From Leucocoprinus leucothites (taxonomy: Eukaryota > Basidiomycota > Agaricomycetes > Agaricales > Agaricaceae): 64,000 bases of DNA. Where the stretch lies: positions 806,001 to 870,000 of the forward strand of contig JAACJO010000013.1 of assembly GCA_013368445.1 (NCBI GenBank), written 5' to 3'. A model generated the notes under the pieces. It made no database searches and was not told the DNA's origin. It saw only the letters and a program-made list of their open reading frames with translations. Of the stretch, positions 9,445 through 19,911 are shown one piece after another. The stretch's first letter is position 1. Each line of letters starts with the position of its first letter. Position numbers and translations under genes: made by a program.

Positions 9445-11792
9445 ATGTGGTTGTTATTGGTGCCTTTGGCTGTTGTCTACGCCTGGCGGAAGATCACCGC
9501 CTTTAGACAAGCTGCGCGGAGTGTAGGGTATGCTCATCCCATTATTCGGCAGCGACTTGTTTTCTGACCAAAATATGTGTATTATAGCGAGATTCCAGGC
9601 TATAGAACGCTCGTATCCCGGAGCAGCTTGCTGAGTTCCTTTATTCCAAGGACCCCTGGTCTGTCATTGGGTAGAGCTTGGTCGTTTGAGGACAAGTACT
9701 CTAGTGTGTCCGCCCTGTGCTCTATCGGATCTACTCTCAATTGGAATGATTCCTTCAGGATACGCAGAAAACGGTTACGACATTCTAACACTTGTGAGCG
9801 CTTTCCCCTGCAAGCCTGAAATTGTACTGGCGGACGCTGCTGCTATCAAGGTATGATCCTGTGATCCCACCACATTGACAATGACCAGCGTTCACAGGAA
9901 GTTATAACCTACCGCTCCCGGTTTCCAAAACCAGTTGACTTGTATGTTGCGACCTCGTTTTTTGGGTACAATATTGTGGCTTCCGAAGGAGAAGAATGGA
10001 AACGCTACCGCAAAATTGCTGCCCCAACCTTTACAGAGGTAGGTTCCTTCCTATCGAAGCAGAATGTCCACTTATCGACGCACATGTTTTAGCGGAACAA
10101 TAAACTTGTCTGGAACGAGACCGTCGCGATCATGAATGATCTTTTCGATAGTGTTTGGGAAAACCAACAAGTAGTCACAGTCGATCACATCCTTGATATC
10201 ACCCTTCCAGTGCGCTTAATTCTTTCTGTTTGCTTTCTTGAACTGATACACGGGAGCAGGCCACGCTCTTCATAATAAGTGCCGCTGGATTCGGACAGAA
10301 GTTGACCTGGAAAGGAGGATCCATTGTTCCCCCGCATCACAAGATGACGTTCAAGGACGCCTTGTACATCTCTACCACATACATGCTTCCAAGGCTTTTG
10401 TTGCCCAACTGGGCCATGAAGCTTACGGAGAAAACAAGGCGCATTCAGCTTGGTTTCACAGAACTCCGGGTAAGCTATGGACCTGGATAGGAAGGTGAAC
10501 ATTTCGCTCAAAATTCACATAGACATTTATGACAGAAATGATTGAGGATAGGATGAAATCCGAAAAAGTTGAGCGGGATGATCTCTTGAGTAGCTTACTG
10601 GATGCAAGTAATGATGGCGAAGGGTTATCCACCGACGAGCTAATCGGTACGTTCCCCTCCTCTTGTCAACCCTGCGAAAAAGATAGCTGAGAGAAGAGAA
10701 ATAAGGTAACATATTCATATTTCTTATTGCGGGTCACGAGGTAGGTTCCATCATCTTCGTACCCCCACTGCATGCTTAGTTTGTTATATGTGCTTAGACA
10801 ACAGCGCATACACTTTGCTTTACACTCGCGCTCCTCGCGCTTTACCCAGCAGAGCAAGAAAAACTCTATGAGCATATCAAATCCGTTCTTCCTGACGCTT
10901 ATGCACCAGTAAGTCTCAAAATCTCCCTCTTGGCTCCTCTATATCTTATGTGAACCTTCACAGACATATGAACAAGTCCCGCTTCTCACCCGTGTCATGG
11001 CGTAAGTCTACTCATTGGCAGTCTCACTCCATTCTCCTACTGAGCTTGAAATCTAGTGTCTTCAATGAAACATTGCGCATGTTCCCGGCTGTATGTGTAT
11101 TTGACCTGATGGCTAGTTCACTTGAGTCCCCAACCTCACCACACAATTCTTTCCCAGGTCATCATCATTCCAAAACGTAGTGCCGAGGATACAACGTTCA
11201 GCACAATGAACACTCGGGGTGAAACAGTTGTGGTGCCAATACCCAAAGGAACTGATGTCCATATTAACGTACCTGGTCTCCACTATAACCGTGAGTTTCT
11301 CATGTCCTGTCAGTGGTTGAGCGACTTGATTTGACACGTATGGCGATCCTGATAGCGAAATACTGGGAAAACCCTTACGAGTTCAAACCCGATAGATTCC
11401 TGAATGATGATTGGAACAGGGATGCATTTATACCATTCAGTGCTGGTCCGAGGGCTTGTCTTGGTCGAAAGTGCGTCTCTATTCATCTTTCATATCCTCT
11501 CTCTAAGTGTAAGAGTACCCCGTCTAACTTGTTTCGTATGGCCTGTAGGTTTGCAGAGACGGAAGCGGTCGCTTTTCTTACGATGCTTGTATTGCGGTAC
11601 AAGATCACTGTTAAGGAGGAGCCTTGTTTTGCAAATGAGACTTTCGAGAAAAGGAAAGAAAGGTTGTTGAAAGTCGTTTCCATCTTAACTCTAACGTATG
11701 TCACTGATATAAATCATACAATTTCTGAATTATTCGTTTGCTGAAATATTTCTAGGCCTGTGAAAATGCCCCTTACGTTTATTCGGAGGTAA
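9445..11792 (+). CDS. Cytochrome P450 monooxygenase, copy 2
   Basis: This is a paralogue of the P450 at 2481-4960 with the same intron positions and intact phases throughout. Key motifs are kept: membrane anchor WLLLVPLAVVYAW, AGHETT (split by an intron near 10740), ETLR near 11075, FKPDRF, and heme loop FIPFSAGPRACLGRK near 11424. The stop TAA is at 11790-11792. The 5' end differs from copy 1: the first 48 codons of copy 1 are lost. The upstream duplicated sequence carries deletions, one of 5 nt just before the anchor, so ATG 9445 is the only plausible start. Sequence directly upstream (from 9305) is the junction with LYS2 relic B, so the original promoter of copy 1 was largely not carried along. 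It may be functional if the shorter anchor suffices and a new promoter serves it. Confidence 0.85.
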
Positions 11793-12058
11793 CACTCAAG
11801 TGTTACGGTTGCACATTAGTTTGGAATCCGCAACGACTCTTTGAGAATATTCCGTCTTTAGCACAGGTTGTTCAAAGGGTCTATTTCTTTCTGTCTTGAC
11901 CATACACCGTCATGATAAGAATACCCGCACGAACAAACTTATTAGACAGGCCAAGAATGCTAGTATTCATCTTTACTGTCTGTCATTCGGTCACCACATT
12001 CAATATCTGGTTTCTTTCACAAAGACTTTCACTCCGAAAGATCGGCGACCTGGGAAGG
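11793..12058. other. P450 copy 2 downstream flank
   Basis: Bases 11793 to about 11912 match the flank downstream of P450 copy 1 (4961-5075), showing that the duplicated unit extended beyond the stop codon. The rest has no recognised feature. Confidence 0.6.
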
Positions 12059-12604
12059 CTAGGTTTGAGTTTGTTTTCTCCGATCTTCCAGAGTGCGACC
12101 TCTGCAGCGAAATTCAACGACAATTTCAACAGAAGAGCAGAGGGGTACGTCGGAAGTAGATTGTTCAGGATCATAGGCGATAATGTCCGCCCTGGCGTGG
12201 GTAGGGGTGGGATAATCTCGAAGTTCCTGGGAGCTAACATCCTTGGACAAGAGGTCTGCAAGCGAGCACCTTGGTCATTAACATCATATAGCAGCAGCGC
12301 TCGACATACTTGTAATTTCCTTCTTGCGCAACATCTCGTTCGCACACTCAATAAACGTTTGAGCATTGGGGAAAGGCTTCTTCTGCTGTGGAAGTGCCTC
12401 TGACGCCTCTAGGGCCATCCCGAGGGCCGAGGCCATGTCTTCTAGGTTCCCTGCTTCGCCAAGTTCGAGTGGTAGGTAGTGTTGTAAGTCTGCGCAAGTA
12501 TGTACTGGATGACTGGGAATGGCATGAGACATGTGGACGCCTGCTTTGAAGGTGACACTGGAAGGTGTTGATAGTTCAACCTTCCTACGTTCACAGTGCA
12601 ACAT
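12059..12604 (-). pseudogene. Unidentified gene fragment, possibly FunK1-kinase-like
   Basis: Two minus-strand exons join in phase over an intron with a GTATGT donor and a CTTGCAG acceptor (about 12307-12257): an exon rich in Leu/Ala (LEDMASALGMALEASEALPQ) and an exon reading HARADIIAYDPEQ...SVEIVVEFR before a stop at 12059. The pattern of an Asp-containing 'R/K-P/A-D-hhhY' strand followed by 'hEhhVEFK/R' resembles the region ahead of the kinase core in fungal-type protein kinases (FunK1). No kinase catalytic motifs follow, so if the identity is right only an N-terminal piece remains. The family assignment is tentative. No clear start codon or promoter was found. Confidence 0.4.
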
Positions 12605-12880
12605 ATTTCCTGTTTGGAAAGTGACTGGGTCTTTTCGTAGGGCCCTTTATATGATGTGGAAAGGAGTATTCGGTCCTAGTTTTGAACTCGGCTAGCAATG
12701 ACACATCAACGATCTTGGTTTGCAAACTCACATAGATATGAGGTTGCAATACATGTGTATTTTGCGTTGAGTACTCTGGTAAATTACTAACAAGAGTCAA
12801 TGATGAGCCGAGTCTGGCTAGTACCTACCTATAAAGAGTCGGACAAATTTTACCTGCAATTTTCAATTTCCCCACAAGTC
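12605..12880. other. Intergenic, nothing recognised
   Basis: There is no convincing coding sequence on either strand. The stretch ends where the duplicated LYS2 downstream flank begins. Confidence 0.4.
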
Positions 12881-13226
12881 ACCTCAGCGAACCCGAGTGG
12901 TATTCATCTTTGGCCTTTGACTTGAACATGGAGTGCAAGAGTACATGCAGCTAGCAGCAAATTTCAATTTAAAAACATTATCCTACTTAGATCCGCAGAA
13001 ATAAGATGTCGACAAAAAAACATAAAAAGAAATCATCTCGATTTTTTTTTTTTCAAATCCCACTCCTCCCAGCAGCCTTAATCACCCCCTCATTCTCAAG
13101 CTTCGGCAACTGCCTCTCCGGCACCTCCAACGTCGGCCGCGGCAAAAACCCAGCACCAACCAACCAAGCAAGATACAATCCCATAAGCTCATCATCCACA
13201 CTCTGCACCATCCCCCTGCACCCCTC
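12881..13226. repeat. LYS2 3' flank and tail (source copy of the repeat)
   Basis: This is the counterpart of 8938-9304. It comprises the LYS2 downstream flank and the last codons of the authentic gene. A run of about 13 T residues (13041-13053) just downstream of the LYS2 stop is part of it. Confidence 0.85.
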
Positions 13227-16200
13227 GAATCCCGCCTCTCCAACAAACTCCTCGTATTCGTATCATCCAACTCTGGCGCCTTGGTACTCGTCGGTAAATC
13301 ATCAAGTACGAAATGTAACAACGGAAACAGCGCATTATCCTGAGCTTCCATGACGTGTTGTTCGAGCTTTCGTCGCCAGAGGAGGTACTCGCATGGTTCG
13401 GTGGTAAAACCGTATTTGTTGAGTGAGGAGAGCATAGAGTTGAATGTAGGTAAAGGTGAAGCTTGTACGTGCAGGACGCTTTGCGTAGCACTCGGTAGAG
13501 GGGAGACTGCAGCGAGTGAAGTGCAGAGCGCAACGTGATCAACGGGGACCATGTTGATGGTGTTGTTGATGTTGGGTACAAGACCGAGCTGGATGCATCC
13601 TTTGACCATGCGCCAGATAAAATCATCTGTGTTGGTAACTAAAAATAAAACAAGGATATAAGTCTCGAGGATCGAGCCACGCCCGCTTAAAACCAGTAAC
13701 TCACCAGCTGTCTTGGAGTCACCCACGACATATCCAGGGCGCACAATATGCCCAGACAATCCTCGCTTCCCAGCTTCAAAGAGCAACTTCTCAGAAACCC
13801 ACTTGGTTTGACCATAACCAGTCTTAAGATTCGACTTGGCGCCTTCAAGGTCATCAGCCTCTGGAATGCCCCTCAACCCAGAATCACCCTGCGCCAGAGT
13901 CTCAGAGAGATTGACATAGTGTTCCGTATCAATAGCTGACGTCGAGCTGACAAACACCAACGTCTTGGGCTTGCCAGTAGAAGCCAAGTCGATCGCAGTG
14001 AGCGTTGCAAGAACATTAGGTGCCCTCAGGCGTTCATAAGGATACACCCAGTGAACCTATAGATCACCAAAAAAGATCAGCAGCTGCACCAACGAAAACA
14101 ACCAGCGGGCTTGAACATACCAAAGCACCATTATGAAGCACCACATCAGCCTCACTCACAACCCTCTCCCACACCTCCTCTCCAAGGCCAAACCTCTCAA
14201 GCCCAAGGTCACCCAGGACAACTTCCAACCTGCCCTCACTCACCCACCTCTCCTCCCAAACACCTCTATCACTCGAGCCCTCCCTCAACCTCTGCATCGC
14301 CTTCTCCCGATCGGACCCTCTAACCAAACAAATAACCTTTTTCACCCTCCCTTCCCTCCCCAAGAGATCCTTCAAAACAAACGCTCCCAAAAATCCGGTT
14401 GCACCGGTTAAGAACACCGTCAACGGATGATCGTAAAAATCGGACGGAAGCGAAGGGTATGAAGGTTTTAGTTTCTCCTCTCGTAGTTTAATATAATCTT
14501 GACCATACTCGAGAAGCGCCGCCTTCTGCTTCTCCGGTACCACTGCCCCCGGAGCGGTTGTAGGAACACCCAACGTCTGACCACCGGTAGCAGGAGTAGG
14601 TTGCGCAGTTTGATAAGCCAAACCCAAATCGGCATTTCTCAATGCCTCGACAGCGGCAACGAGACCCGCGATAGTGGGTTGCTCAAAAATTAAACCCAAG
14701 GGGCATTCACAACGAATACTTTACGTATCTCAAAGATGAGTCGAGTGGCGAGAATCGAGTGACCGCCCAGATCGAAAAAGCTTTCGTCTGATGGAATCGG
14801 GCTTGGTGCGTTTGGCAAAATGCTTGCCCAGATACTTTGCATCTTTTGTTCGGTTGGGTTTGTGACTGCCGCTTGAGTGCCGCCGGAGGCTGCTATGTGG
14901 GATGCTTGTGCTGTATCGGGGAAAGGAAGTGCGGGTTTGTCGATTTTGCCGTTAGGGTTGAGCGGCATGCGCTTCAAGGGAACAATGACTTTTCAGAAAA
15001 CATCAGTTATTAGATTTCATTGAGAAAAAATGAGGCGTACTGGAGGGAACACTGTAGCTTGGTAGCTTGGTCTTGAGATATTCACGGATATTCTTGATAA
15101 GCCGCCTGTATCGCTTCATACCAGCCACCAATCCACCTTCATCATCCGGCGCCCCACTTGCAAACCCATCCAAACCCGGCCCATCAAGTGGCACGAAATA
15201 ACTAATAAGGATCTTCTCCTCATCCTTATCTCTCCTAACCAGCGTAACATTCTCCCGAACGAGCGGGTGCTGACTGAGATGAGTGTCGATTTCACCCAAC
15301 TCAATCCTGAAGCCACGAATCTTAACTTGATCATCCGCACGGCCCGTACACTCCACAGTACCATCAGGGAGGTATCGACCAAGATCCCCAGATCGGTACA
15401 TGCGATCGCGGATTCCCTTCCAATGCAAGGACTCCGGACCGGCAAGACCACCAGCTGGATGAAGGATAGTATCTTGTCTAGGAGGGGCATCGCTCGAAAA
15501 CCAGTTCATCACGAATTTCTCGGCAGTGGCAGCTGGGTCAAGATAACCTTCAGCCAAACCGCCAGATCGTACATAGATTTCACCGACTTCGCCAACGGCA
15601 CAAGGGACATTCCTGTCGTTCCGGTTAACAACAAGGAGCTGGACGTCAATCATGCCTTGTCCCGCAGGCATGATGTCCTTTTGAGTGGCGAGGAAGCTAG
15701 AGTCCTCTGAAAGGGGAGGGATGGCAAAGTAGGAAACGGCACGTTGGGTTTCGGTGGTTCCGTACATGTTGATTATACGACAGTTGGCGGCGAGGGATTG
15801 GAGGCGCAGACAGTCTCGTTTGGTGAGGATGTCACCGACAAAGAATGCATTTTGGAGGGTTGGGATTTGGCGGACGGCTTGGGCAGAAAGTAGTTGACCC
15901 ATGGCAGGAGTGAGGTGGGTTACGGTAACTTCACTGTTGGCCATCCATTCTGCTAAGCGTCCAGGTGTTCCAATGTCATCGGCGGTCGGCACATGTAGCT
16001 GAGCGCCGAAGAAGAGAGGAGTGAACACTGCGGAATATTAGTTGCGCTCAAGGACAATGCCAAGGCGAGGTACTCACTGTCACGTTGAATAGGGTCGTGG
16101 GCGATACCACTGAGCATGGTAAACTTGGAGTTTTCACTTAGACCGAATCTCTGGCCCATCCACGGGAAGAAGTGCGTTAAACTGAAATGACGACCCTTGA

Positions 16201-17656
16201 CGCCCTTGGGAATGCCGGTGCTTCCACTGGTAAAGGAAAGCGTGCCAACGCTATCTGGCCCAAGAATGACATTGGGGTCCACATCGGCCAGTTGAATTTG
16301 ATGGGCCAAAACATCCGCTCCATCAGGACCAGCTCCTCCATGCAAGGTTCCTTCAGGTAAGATCTCCAACGCAGGGACCTCGACGCGAATCTTGAGCTCA
16401 GTCGAAAGGAAATCGCGAACTGTAGGGCTGATCTTTCCTGCGCCCTTCAATACGACGAGACCACGGGGCTGAGCAACTTGAAGGTAGATGGTCTGTCGAC
16501 TAGCAGGATAGGCGGGATCTACAGTGAGGTCAGAGACTAGCTGAGTGAATCATCGTATTTAACCCATACCAATAACGGAGAACGTGGCCCCTGCCTTGAG
16601 GACGGCCATGACAGCGACAACAAGGTCAACGCTCCGGTGCGCATACACCATGACAACTTCTTCTCTCTGAACGCCTCCTGTTATGAGGTGGTGTGCGAGG
16701 ATATTGGCAGCGCGTCGAATTTGACCGTATGTATAGGTTATAGTGGTCTGGGGTTGCTCAAGACTTGCAGCAGGTATGCTCTGGATGACGCAAGGTCGAT
16801 CGGGATTGGTACGAGCATTGTAGGAAAATACGTCGGTGATGGCGCCCTTCCAACCACACCAGTCGAGATCTGCAGTAGGAACAGGAAGAGAGGATTTTTG
16901 AGATGGGGTGAGGAGTGGAACGGATCCGACGGTGGCAAGAGGATTGAGAGAAACCTTGCGGAGAAGAACGGACAACTGGTCGATGATGTAGGAGATACGC
17001 GTTTGTGAGAAGAGGAGTGAATTGTAGAGAATTCTGAGGGAGATGCGGGGTGCAAGGGCAGTGCGAGTCGTCACAGGAGGCCGTGTGATAAAGATGGTGA
17101 GGTCCGATGTGAGGTTGGTGGTGCGGATGAAGTTGTCCTTCGGCTGATCCGTTTCGTCAAAAAAACGTACACGGAAAATAGGCGCCTCCAGTCCATCGTC
17201 CCCTTTGCTCAGAGCACGCGTCAATTTTTCAAACGGCACTGTATCTGCCTCTGCCTCCGCTTCGACCTGCTGCACACGCCGAACAATCGCCCAGAAGGGA
17301 TCCGAGGGATCAACTGCGAGACGGAGGACGAGAGGATCGCGGGCGGCTGCTGATGATGATCCAATCACGATATCAGTGTCTCCAGTATATCGGTGAAGGA
17401 GAACGACGAAAGCCGCGAGGAGCAGGTGGAATGCGGAGGGCTGCTGGATCTGAGCCTCATCCTCTTCGTCCCCTTCTTCGTCTTCGGTGTAGAGTGCCAG
17501 TCTCATTAGGCTAGTAGCAGCCTGGCTGGTTAACTCGGCGACATGAGCAGCCTCAATGAGTTTGTTGCCTCCAGTGGGCCGCGGATAGTCTGTGGGGAGA
17601 GAGATCGAGGGTAGACTTTGCAGTCTCGAGACCACCCTCGCAAGACGCTCAGTCAT
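13053..17656 (-). CDS. LYS2: L-2-aminoadipate reductase, large subunit
   Basis: This enzyme reduces alpha-aminoadipate to its semialdehyde in the fungal alpha-aminoadipate route to lysine, using ATP and NADPH, after phosphopantetheinylation by Lys5. Domains in order: N-terminal condensation-like region; adenylation domain (start ATG 17656) with [10 protein letters not shown] near 16230, NMYGTTETQ near 15755 and [13 protein letters not shown] near 15390; carrier domain with the phosphopantetheine serine in [11 protein letters not shown] near 14760; and a reductase domain with [11 protein letters not shown] near 14410 and the YxxxK motif in GYGQTKW near 13800. Several small introns interrupt it. 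The expected C-terminus ([17 protein letters not shown]..., stop 13053-13055) is one frame off from the preceding exon. The shift lies at about 13232-13240, where GAGAGGCGGG would need one more base. Without it the protein ends out of frame at 13082. It is either a real lesion or a sequence error. The promoter is shared or adjacent with the tRNA-Thr at 17804. Confidence 0.93.
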
Positions 17657-17803
17657 GGTCGAGATAGAGAGGGGCAGGTTTGGAGCAACTTACTGCTACT
17701 ATCTCCTCATCCGAAGGCCGAGATTTCCGAAGCTTTGGCCTTTTGACTCGATCATCACGGCTCAGAATACCCATATATTCTACAAATATCATCTACTAGG
17801 AAG

Positions 17804-17875
17804 TCCTTCTTAGCTCAGTTGGTAGAGCGCGTCACTAGTAATGACGAGGTCAGTCGTTCGAGTCGGCTAGAAGGA
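17804..17875 (+). tRNA. tRNA-Thr (anticodon AGT)
   Basis: The 72-nt sequence folds into a full cloverleaf. The acceptor stem pairs TCCTTCT with AGAAGGA, the D arm is GCTC-AGTTGGTA-GAGC, the anticodon stem pairs CGTCA with TGACG around loop CTAGTAA (anticodon AGT), and the T arm pairs AGTCG with CGGCT around TTCGAGT. Internal A-box (TAGCTCAGTTGGT) and B-box (GTTCGAGTC) promoters are intact. There is no intron and no encoded CCA, as expected for a eukaryotic nuclear tRNA gene. It lies 148 bp upstream of LYS2, divergently. Confidence 0.96.
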
Positions 17876-18154
17876 ATTTGATCTAGATAATAGTTTTTTT
17901 TCTTCCTCAGATCTTCCTTTGTGCTTTACTAAGCATCTACCATGAGCGACGGAAGACCGCAGAAGATGATTGTGATTCATTGTAGAGTATGACGATAGGG
18001 GGTTCTCCAATACTTTCCGGGATGATTACCATGCGGGCCGATACTTTCCAACCCCACATTCCCGGCACGCCAGAATCTATAGCCCCGACAAAATGCCTTG
18101 ATAACCTACCCGCATCCAGTCCGCATCCCTCTCTCCCTTTCTGCATCCTTGACC
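17876..18154. other. Short intergenic region upstream of dehydrogenase
   Basis: A T-rich run just after the tRNA (TTTTTTTTCTTCCTC, about 17894-17908) is a suitable RNA polymerase III terminator. The rest is presumably the promoter and leader of the dehydrogenase starting at 18155; no TATA box was recognised. Confidence 0.5.
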
Positions 18155-19819
18155 ATGGAAGCCGCTTTGTGGCATGCAGTAAGCAAATTTACTCCTACTA
18201 TTCAAGATCTCTCACTCCGACACCGCACACACAGCCGCATCAGCTGGAAATCGTGAAAGCGGAAATTCCGAAACTTACCGCCTCAGATCAAGTTCTCATT
18301 AAAGGTGCTCAGCACCTGTCGATCGTGACCCAGAACATCTTGTTAATGCCCCACACGATTCTCTAATTAGTGACTTATTGTGGTGTCTGTGGCACCGATC
18401 ATCATCTAGCAGAGGTCCGCACATATCCTTGCCCGATTCACGTCTTCTGAGCTGTTGGTTAAAGGGAGATTTTCTGGGGAAATTCCCTGTAAGTAATCAA
18501 CAATTAGATTATTTATCCATAGTACCGATAATAATTGGTACTACTAGCTTATACCTGGTCATGAAATCGTGGGGGTCGTATCAGAGATAGGTGCCGATGT
18601 CACTCATCTGAAAGTCGGCGACCGAGTGGTAATAGATCCCACAATCTTGGTGTGTTATCCATTCTCCTTCACTCATCTCACATCCCTGACAAAACCATAT
18701 CCTACTTATGATACTATAGGAATGCGGCCGCTGCTTCTTCTGCCTTCGCGGACAACAAATCATGTGTCAAAACTTTGACGGGCTGGGAGTTACTCTTCCA
18801 GGTGGTTTCGCAGAATACGTAGTGTCGTAAGATCAAACCCCCTACCAGCACAGCACACATCATTCTAAACCTTAATTTTCAGTCGCGCTCGTAAAGTCTT
18901 CAAAATTAACAACCTCTCCGATGTCGAAGCCACCTTGATCGAACCCGCAGCCTGTGCCGTGCACGGCGTAGATAAACTTCAGGCACCCGTCGGAGCTGAA
19001 GCTCTCGTCATCGGTGCTGGACCAACCGGTACGCTATTTCCTATTCTCCTAACCCCTTCAATAACAACCAGGACCTGACAACGGATACGACACCATTTAA
19101 CCAGGCCTGATCCTCGCACAACTTCTCAAACTCAACGGAGCCACCAAAGTCGTCGTAGCAGCCAACAAAGGCATCAAAACTCAAGTCGCAAGAGACATCG
19201 GCGCCGGTGACGTTGTGATTGAATTAGATCGAGAGAATCCAGGTCCGCAATGGAAACAGATCAAGGAGGATTATCCTTTCGGATTTGACGTCGTCGTATG
19301 TTTTTTTCTTCTCTAGCATTCTTCCCCATCCGGCCAAGGACTGACAAGACGCGTTCTTCTTTCTAATTCCTTTCAGGTTGAAGCGACCGGATCAGAAGAA
19401 GTCGCTACTGACGCAATTAATTATGTTCGTCGAGGAGGGACTTTGATGATTTATGGTGTTTATGCCAGTTCTGCTCTGGTGCATTGGGCGCCCTCAAAGA
19501 TTTTCAGCGATGAGATCAGGGTATGTTGTGTGCTGTACCGGGGCCATTCGCTCGTATTTACCATGGCACTAATGATCCATTAGATAATTGGTTCTTTTGC
19601 TCAGACAGCATGCTTCCCTCGCGCCATCGCATATCTCGATAGCGGTAAAGTGAATGTCAAGGGCATCGTAAGTCATCCCACAGACCTCGGATATTCAATG
19701 TTTAACAATATCGTTGGCAGGTAACAGACGTTTTCCCCATCAGTGAATTCCAAAAGGCGCTGGACAAGATGAACAGTAAAACGGCCGTCAAGGTCGCAGT
19801 AAAGGCGACACAAGATTGA
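18155..19819 (+). CDS. Zinc-dependent medium-chain dehydrogenase (polyol/alcohol type), paralogue 1
   Basis: This is a GroES-like/Rossmann zinc alcohol dehydrogenase, probably acting on a sugar alcohol such as an arabinitol- or sorbitol-like polyol; the substrate cannot be fixed from sequence. Start ATG 18155 (MEAALWHA) joins over a 56-nt intron to [12 protein letters not shown]. Catalytic zinc ligands are in [10 protein letters not shown] and LIPGHEIVG. The structural zinc lobe is [16 protein letters not shown] (C-x2-C-x2-C-x7-C), interrupted upstream by an intron. The nucleotide-binding motif is GAGPTG near 19017, also split by an intron, and [14 protein letters not shown] follows. Stop TGA is at 19817-19819. 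At least eight small introns are all in phase, so the gene looks intact although no single frame is long. A close paralogue lies at 56999-58577. It is convergent with NOL10, with ends 92 bp apart. Confidence 0.88.
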
Positions 19820-19911
19820 CAGCAAAGGAGGTGAATTGTACTCCAGATAACAATATGTACAATAGGTGCACATACGCAACAGCATGTACATATATATCCA
19901 ATCTCTCCATA

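Noticed and set aside
13082..13230. Arg/Trp/Cys-rich LYS2 C-terminus as read without the frameshift
   Set aside because: The composition is typical of an out-of-frame reading, and the adjacent frame gives the conserved LYS2 end also found in relic B.
14111..14411. Pro/Ser/Thr-rich plus-strand open frames
   Set aside because: They are antisense to the LYS2 reductase domain; the composition reflects the GC-rich coding strand.
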